A stretch of DNA of 64,000 bases from Sinorhizobium garamanticum (GTDB lineage: Bacteria; Pseudomonadota; Alphaproteobacteria; Rhizobiales; Rhizobiaceae). Below, piece after piece: positions 59,662 to 64,000 of the stretch (position 1 is its first letter; each line of letters starts with the position of its first letter). The stretch is taken from assembly GCF_029892065.1 (NCBI RefSeq), contig NZ_CP120374.1, forward strand, positions 1,922,001 through 1,986,000, given 5' to 3'. The notes beneath the pieces are model-generated. The model was not told the DNA's origin and ran no database searches. It saw nothing but the letters and a program-made list of their open reading frames with translations. The position numbers and the translations under genes were made by a program.

Positions 59662-60546
59662 ATGCATAATTATGTTTTGACAGTAACCTGCCGGTCGACG
59701 CGGGGAATCGTTGCCGCGATTTCAGGCTATCTCGCTGAACAGGGCTGCAACATCATCGACAGCTCGCAGTTTGACGATCTCGAAACTGGTCTGTTCTTCA
59801 TGCGTGTCAGCTTCATCTCGGAAGAGGGTGTAGGCCGCGAGGCGCTCGAAAAAGGCTTCGCGCCGATCGCCGAGGCATTCGGCATGGAAGCCGAAATGCA
59901 CGATACGAGCGAGCGCATGAAGGTGCTGTTGATGGTGTCGCGTTTCGGCCATTGCCTCTACGACCTGCTCTACCGCTGGAAGATCGGCGCGCTGCCGATC
60001 GACATCGTCGGCGTCGTCTCCAACCACTTCGACTACCAGAAGGTCGTCGTCAACCACGACATCCCCTTCCACTGCATCAAGGTGACGAAGGAGAACAAGC
60101 CGAAGGCCGAAGCCCAGCTGATGGAGATCGTCGAGCAGACCGGCGCGGAACTGATTGTGCTCGCCCGCTACATGCAGGTGCTTTCGGATGCGCTCTGCAA
60201 GAAGATGTCGGGGAAGATCATCAACATCCATCACTCGTTCCTGCCGAGCTTCAAGGGCGCCAACCCTTACAAGCAAGCCTATGAGCGCGGCGTCAAGCTG
60301 ATCGGCGCGACGGCGCATTACGTCACCGCCGATCTCGACGAGGGGCCGATCATCGAGCAGGACATCGCCCGCATCACCCATGCGCAAAGCGCCGAAGATT
60401 ATGTCTCGATCGGCCGCGACGTCGAAAGCCAGGCGCTGGCCCGCGCCGTGCACGCCCATATCCATCACCGCTGCTTCATCAACGGCAACCGCGTCGTCGT
60501 TTTCCCGCCGAGCCCGGGAAGTTATGCGTCGGAGCGGATGGGGTGA
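59662..60546 (+). CDS. purU: Formyltetrahydrofolate deformylase
   Basis: 294 aa from ATG 59662. N-terminal ACT domain (about 1-80, YVLTVTCRSTRGIVAAISGY), then the formyltransferase-like catalytic domain with the key motifs VVSNHFDY near 112, HHSFLPSFKGANPYKQAYERGV near 200 (catalytic Asn/His/Asp set around IINIHHSF and DEGPIIEQD). It releases formate and tetrahydrofolate from 10-formyl-THF. As last gene behind a demethylase-like oxygenase it may recycle a one-carbon unit, an inference from context. Confidence 0.92.
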   Translation: MHNYVLTVTCRSTRGIVAAISGYLAEQGCNIIDSSQFDDLETGLFFMRVSFISEEGVGREALEKGFAPIAEAFGMEAEMHDTSERMKVLLMVSRFGHCLYDLLYRWKIGALPIDIVGVVSNHFDYQKVVVNHDIPFHCIKVTKENKPKAEAQLMEIVEQTGAELIVLARYMQVLSDALCKKMSGKIINIHHSFLPSFKGANPYKQAYERGVKLIGATAHYVTADLDEGPIIEQDIARITHAQSAEDYVSIGRDVESQALARAVHAHIHHRCFINGNRVVVFPPSPGSYASERMG

Positions 60547-60616
60547 TTAGCTCTCGTTACGCGAAATCGGGCTTGGCGGTATCGAACTGACGCCGAAAAC
60601 CAATCCGGAGCGATGT

Positions 60617-62092
60617 TCAAGCGGCACCTCTTTCCGGCGCGAACGGGTCCGTGATCATCGGCCAGATGTCGCGCCGCACGCGCCTGTAGGGGGTTTTCGC
60701 CGGATTGTTGGGGTAGGGCGTTCCGGCCGAGCAATAGAGGATCTTCGACGCGATCTTCGAGAAGGAGGCGAAGAAATGGTTCGTCGATTTGATGACCAGG
60801 ATCTTCTTCGATCGCGGATCGATTCCCATTACGGAGAATAGGCTCGGGTCGAAGCTCTGAGCGCGCGTGGAATTCAGGATGATTTCGATGCCGCGATGCT
60901 GGATGTGCGCGGCGTCGCCGAAGGGCGCGAAGCTTTCTCCGAACCGCATTTCGGCGTTTCGCACCAGACGTATCACCTTGACCGTTCCGTCGATAGGATG
61001 GCCGGTACCGGGCGCCGATTTTGCGCCGAAGCGCAACGGGATCTCGGCGCCTTCGCCTGCGGCCATGCAGATCTGCACAGCCATCGGATCCCAGATCGTG
61101 CCGACGGCCGCGTCGGTGGTGCCATTGGCGAGCAGTTCTTCCAGCACCACGGTCGCGTCACCCGCCGTGCCGCCGCCGGGATTATCCCACATATCGGCAA
61201 TCACCACCGGACCGGCGGTCGCGGCGATCGCCTCGGCAACCGCTTGGCGCTCGTCGAGCTCCGGCATCCGGAACGTGCCGCGTTTGGCGAAGAGTTCCAG
61301 CCCGAGGTCGCGGGCAAGTGCCTGGCCTTTCTCCCGGTTGCCGTCGGTCACCGCTATCATCTTTGTGCCCATCTCCGGCACGTCGCCGGCCATGAAGCCG
61401 TGCACCACCGAGAGCGAGAGCACGTCGGCGTCGTCTCTCTCGATGCGCATGAGCTTGTCGACGAAGCTGCGCATGGGCTCGCGGGATGTCGGAAACACGT
61501 CGATCATCCGGCAGTCGAAGACCGACATGACGGGCTTGACGCGGCCTTCGAGCGTATCGACCGCGATCCGCCACAGGTCCTTGGCGCGATCGACGAAATC
61601 GGTGTGTGGGAATTCCTTGAAGAAAACAAAGAAATCGGCCGCGGCGACGCGCTTCTCGGTCAGATGACTGTGCGGATCGAGTTCGGCGCAGAGGAGCACG
61701 TCGGGTCCGATCACTTCGCGGATGCGCGTCAGCAGATCACCTTCGGTGTCCTCGTAGCCATCGGCGACCATGGCGCCATGCAAACCGAGAACGACAGCGT
61801 CGACCGGAAGGGCTGCCCGCAACTGATCAATGATCTCATCGCGCAGGTTCTCATAGGTGTGCCTGTTGACGAGACCAGCGGGGTCCGCCCAGGCAGCGGT
61901 TCCCTCGATCAACTCCCAGCCCTTTTCCGCTGCGACCTGCCGGCCGACGGTGATCGGCGCGGTGCAAAGCGTCGGCGTTTCCGGATGGCTGCCTGGCGGC
62001 GCATAGAGCGAAGCTTCGAAGGCCCGCTTGTCGATGCAGATCGGCGAGAAGGTGTTGGTCTCGGTCGCCAGGGCCGCTGTGAAGATTCGCAA
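60617..62092 (-). CDS. M81-family metallopeptidase (MlrC-like)
   Basis: 491 aa. The family start is MRIFTAALATETNTFSP, with GLHGAMVADGYEDTEGD near residue 103 (metal His), ELDPHSHLTEKRV near 140, FPHTDFVDRA near 163, SVVHGFMAGDVPEMG near 225, and ADMWDNPGGGTAGDAT near 300. These belong to the microcystinase C/M81 group, in rhizobia often found beside peptide or amino-acid importers. Substrate unknown. It lies in the same direction as the NTF2-like gene and convergent with purU. Confidence 0.88.
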   Translation of the reverse strand: MRIFTAALATETNTFSPICIDKRAFEASLYAPPGSHPETPTLCTAPITVGRQVAAEKGWELIEGTAAWADPAGLVNRHTYENLRDEIIDQLRAALPVDAVVLGLHGAMVADGYEDTEGDLLTRIREVIGPDVLLCAELDPHSHLTEKRVAAADFFVFFKEFPHTDFVDRAKDLWRIAVDTLEGRVKPVMSVFDCRMIDVFPTSREPMRSFVDKLMRIERDDADVLSLSVVHGFMAGDVPEMGTKMIAVTDGNREKGQALARDLGLELFAKRGTFRMPELDERQAVAEAIAATAGPVVIADMWDNPGGGTAGDATVVLEELLANGTTDAAVGTIWDPMAVQICMAAGEGAEIPLRFGAKSAPGTGHPIDGTVKVIRLVRNAEMRFGESFAPFGDAAHIQHRGIEIILNSTRAQSFDPSLFSVMGIDPRSKKILVIKSTNHFFASFSKIASKILYCSAGTPYPNNPAKTPYRRVRRDIWPMITDPFAPERGAA

Positions 62093-62114
62093 TGCTGTCG
62101 CCTTTCCGCCCCTC

Positions 62115-62174
62115 GCATGTTTCCCGAAATCGGATGCGATCTAAGGAAACCTGCAGCCATTCAAAGTGCTGCAG
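62115..62174. repeat. RIME-like fragment, inverted relative to copies 1-4
   Basis: GCATGTTTCCCGAAATCGG...GCGATCTAAGGAAACCTGCAG then CAAAGTGCTGCAG. It carries the second-palindrome pattern with several mismatches, in the gap between the peptidase and the NTF2-like gene. Confidence 0.55.
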
Positions 62175-62177
62175 ACC

Positions 62178-62669
62178 TCAAAATGATCCCATCGGGTTAG
62201 GCAGATAGCCGGTAAACCCGCAGATCTTCCAGCGGCCTTGATGCAGCCGGCAATAATAGACGGTCTGCCACTTCATGACATCGTAGCTGCCATCGGCCTT
62301 CTTCAGGCCGCCGTCGAACTTCTTGTGCGCCAGTGCGCTGTCACCGTTGATCTCGATGTCTTCCAGCGTGGTCGTCGTGAAGATCGCGGCGCGCGGATCC
62401 TCGGCGAAGGATTGGCCGGCGAAATCCTTCGCCTGGCGCAGCCATTCGTCGCGATAGGCGGCAAGCGAGGGAAAGGAGAGGCGCCATTTGTCCGGGCTTG
62501 CTTCCCGCCGTCCGTCGATGCCGATGAAGCCGTCCTCGACGAAATCCTCCGCAACCCGCGACCAGTCCGCAGCAAGGAAAGCGTCGATATCTCGTGTCAC
62601 CAGCATGTCCCAGATCGCATGCCGGGCAACATCGGAGGTGGGGAACGGATTCTGGAAGGGATCCCGCAT
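62178..62669 (-). CDS. NTF2-like (SnoaL-type) small protein
   Basis: 163 aa from ATG 62669; an alternative ATG ten codons upstream (62699) is possible and neither has a strong ribosome site. Alpha-plus-beta cone fold suggested by DVARHAIWDMLVTRDIDAFL, VAEDFVEDGFIGIDGRRE, and the terminal strand WQTVYYCRLHQGRWKICGFTGYLP. Many such proteins are small isomerases, hydratases or binding domains. Divergent from ridA. It probably serves the same metabolic unit as the peptidase. Confidence 0.75.
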   Translation of the reverse strand: MRDPFQNPFPTSDVARHAIWDMLVTRDIDAFLAADWSRVAEDFVEDGFIGIDGRREASPDKWRLSFPSLAAYRDEWLRQAKDFAGQSFAEDPRAAIFTTTTLEDIEINGDSALAHKKFDGGLKKADGSYDVMKWQTVYYCRLHQGRWKICGFTGYLPNPMGSF

Positions 62670-62701
62670 CGCTTCGCCTTGGATTGAAATTCTTTTCATA
62701 A

Positions 62702-62719
62702 ACCAGGATTTTCTCTGGT
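62702..62719. promoter_or_regulatory. Small dyad in the divergent NTF2-like/ridA promoter
   Basis: ACCAG (62702-62706) and CTGGT (62715-62719) form a five-base inverted repeat in an AT-richer region between the two divergent genes. It could be an operator for the RpiR-type regulator downstream, but five-base arms are weak support. Confidence 0.3.
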
Positions 62720-62783
62720 CAAATTCAGTATTCTATGGTGATTTGTCAACGGATAAAGAAAATAATTTGCACGAAGGTCGTCT

Positions 62784-63173
62784 ATGTCCATTAAACGTTA
62801 TGGCGCGGAGCAGGCCGGAGCGGGTGGCAAGGCGCTGCCGTTCGCACGAGCCGTCGAGGCTGATGGCTGGCTGCACGTCTCCGGCCAGGTCGCCATGGAA
62901 AACGGCGAGATCATCGACGGCAATATCGTCGCGCAGACACACAAGGCGATCGGCAATCTTCTGGCCATTTTGAAAGAGGCCGGTTACGGTGTCGAACACG
63001 TGGTGAGGGTCGGCGTCTGGCTGGATGACCCGCGTGATTTCTGGAGCTTCAATAAGATCTATCAGGAGTATTTCGGCGCTCATCCTCCTGCGCGCGCCTG
63101 CGTGCAGTCTTCGATGATGGTCGACTGCAAGGTTGAGATCGACTGCGTCGCCTACAAGCCGAAGGACGCCTGA
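62784..63173 (+). CDS. RidA-family enamine/imine deaminase
   Basis: 129 aa, YjgF/YER057c/UK114 fold. VSGQVAMENGEIIDGN near residue 33, the helix THKAIGNLLAILKEAGYG near 53, and the C-terminal PPARACVQSSMMVDCKVEIDCVAY with the arginine (near 106) that binds carboxylates in RidA. Members hydrolyse reactive enamines formed from amino acids. Twenty bases before the RpiR gene, same operon. Confidence 0.88.
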   Translation: MSIKRYGAEQAGAGGKALPFARAVEADGWLHVSGQVAMENGEIIDGNIVAQTHKAIGNLLAILKEAGYGVEHVVRVGVWLDDPRDFWSFNKIYQEYFGAHPPARACVQSSMMVDCKVEIDCVAYKPKDA

Positions 63174-63193
63174 TCACAAGGGGTGGGCCTTCG

Positions 63194-64000
63194 ATGGATA
63201 TTTTCGCGACACTGCAGGAGGAAAAGGGGCGGCTATCCCAGTCGGAGAACCGCATTGCCGATATCCTGCTCAATGATTTCGAGTTTGCCGTGAACGCCTC
63301 GATTATCGAGCTCGCGGGCAAGGCCGATGTGTCGCCGCCGACGGTGACCCGTTTTTGCCGGCGTCTCGGCTGCGAGAGTTTTTCCGACTTCAAGGTGCAA
63401 CTGGCCCGCACAGCCTATATCGGCATGCGCTACCTGAAGCCGGAGCCGAAGAGCCAGGAGCCGGCCGACGTCGCGCAGGACATCATTACCAAGGCGCAGA
63501 ACGCACTCTTCCTGCTGCACCGCTCGCTCGATCTCGCCGCGATCGAGGAGACCGCCGAGCGGCTAGCCAAAGCGGAAATGATTTACGCCTTCGGTTCGGG
63601 CGGCAATTCGTCGATGATCGCCAGCGAATTGCAGAACCGCCTCTTTCGGCTCGGCCTGCGCATCACCTCGAGTTCCGATCACAGCATGCAATTGATGATG
63701 GCCGCCGCCGCCAAGCCGACGGACGTGCTGATAGGCTCTTCCTTGTCGGGGCGCAACACGGAGCTCGTGCGTGCCTTCACGCTCGCCCGCGAAGCCAGGG
63801 TCACGACGATCGCGCTGACCCAGAGCGGCAGCCCTGTCGCGCTTGCCGCCGACATCACCGTTCCGGTCGACCTGCCGGAGGGCAACAATATCTATCGTCC
63901 GACATCCACGCGCATCGCCTATCTGGCCTTGCTTGATATCATCGCCAGCCTCGTCGCCTACCGTGTCCAGCCGCAGGCGACGGCGACGCTGAGGCGCATC
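63194..64000 (+). CDS. RpiR/MurR-family transcriptional regulator (3' end outside window)
   Basis: 269 residues are visible. N-terminal helix-turn-helix domain (about 1-78) with VSPPTVTRFCRRLGCESFSD, then a SIS domain (about 110-260) with YAFGSGGNSSMIASELQNRLFR and LIGSSLSGRNTELVRAFTLA, the sugar-phosphate-binding loop. Such regulators sense phosphosugars or related ligands. It is co-directional with ridA and likely regulates the divergent peptidase/NTF2-like side and itself. Not assigned as IolR. Confidence 0.88.
   Translation, partial: MDIFATLQEEKGRLSQSENRIADILLNDFEFAVNASIIELAGKADVSPPTVTRFCRRLGCESFSDFKVQLARTAYIGMRYLKPEPKSQEPADVAQDIITKAQNALFLLHRSLDLAAIEETAERLAKAEMIYAFGSGGNSSMIASELQNRLFRLGLRITSSSDHSMQLMMAAAAKPTDVLIGSSLSGRNTELVRAFTLAREARVTTIALTQSGSPVALAADITVPVDLPEGNNIYRPTSTRIAYLALLDIIASLVAYRVQPQATATLRRI

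Noticed and set aside
1..64000. tRNA, rRNA, CRISPR arrays, prophage or plasmid replication genes
   Set aside because: None seen by eye: no clover-leaf or rRNA-like conserved segments, no regularly spaced repeats, no integrase or repABC genes.

Overview
The window is GC-rich, densely coded DNA from an alphaproteobacterium of the Rhizobiaceae, most likely Sinorhizobium/Ensifer and probably a chromid of the pSymB type. Support comes from many sugar ABC importers each paired with a LacI-type regulator, several RIME-like palindromic intergenic elements, a Ku/LigD repair cluster, IolR-type boxes (GGAA-N6-TTCC) at an inositol importer, and a Moc-like (rhizopine-type) gene set. I could not run a database search, so the taxon is an inference.

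Layout. 0-5.5 kb: a tripartite tricarboxylate importer (tctC-tctB-tctA, minus strand, tctA cut by the window edge), a lone periplasmic binding protein and a TctD/TctE two-component pair. 5.6-5.8 kb: a 215-bp MITE-like element with 16-bp perfect terminal inverted repeats. 5.9-10.9 kb: a ribose-type sugar importer with a divergent LacI gene and twin operators. 11-12.8 kb: a chemoreceptor. 13.4-18.2 kb: an inositol-type importer (ibpA-iatA-iatP) and an IolI-like isomerase, both preceded by IolR-type boxes. 18.6-21.7 kb: a desaturase and several small proteins around an AT-rich patch.

21.7-29.3 kb: a 3-hydroxyisobutyrate-dehydrogenase-type enzyme, then a DNA repair block (ExoIII, hydrolase, TPR protein, Ku, LigD) and a DUF1349 protein. 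29.4-34.5 kb: LacI plus a third ribose-type importer. 34.6-43.7 kb: an apparently complete four-carbon acid-sugar pathway (MFS carrier, LtnD- and DenD-type dehydrogenases, OtnI, OtnK, OtnC) with LacI and GntR regulators. 43.9-48.4 kb: a MalK/MalE/MalF/MalG-type importer. 48.7-51 kb: four tiny membrane-protein ORFs, RIME copies and a KpsC-like gene. 51.1-54.8 kb: an apparently circularly permuted ROK-type kinase and trehalose genes otsB-otsA. 54.8-60.5 kb: LacI and a MocDEF-like oxygenase set followed by a diverged PanB-like protein and PurU. 60.6-64 kb: an MlrC-type peptidase, an NTF2-like protein, RidA and a truncated RpiR regulator.

The general picture is a carbon-scavenging accessory region. 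Periplasmic uptake systems are each under a local repressor whose operator can be read directly from the sequence, interspersed with stress genes (trehalose, end joining, microproteins). The least described parts are the microprotein cluster at 48.7-49.3 kb, the permuted kinase at 51.1 kb, the Moc/PanB-like/PurU cassette at 56-60.5 kb, and the TPR protein inside the end-joining block.
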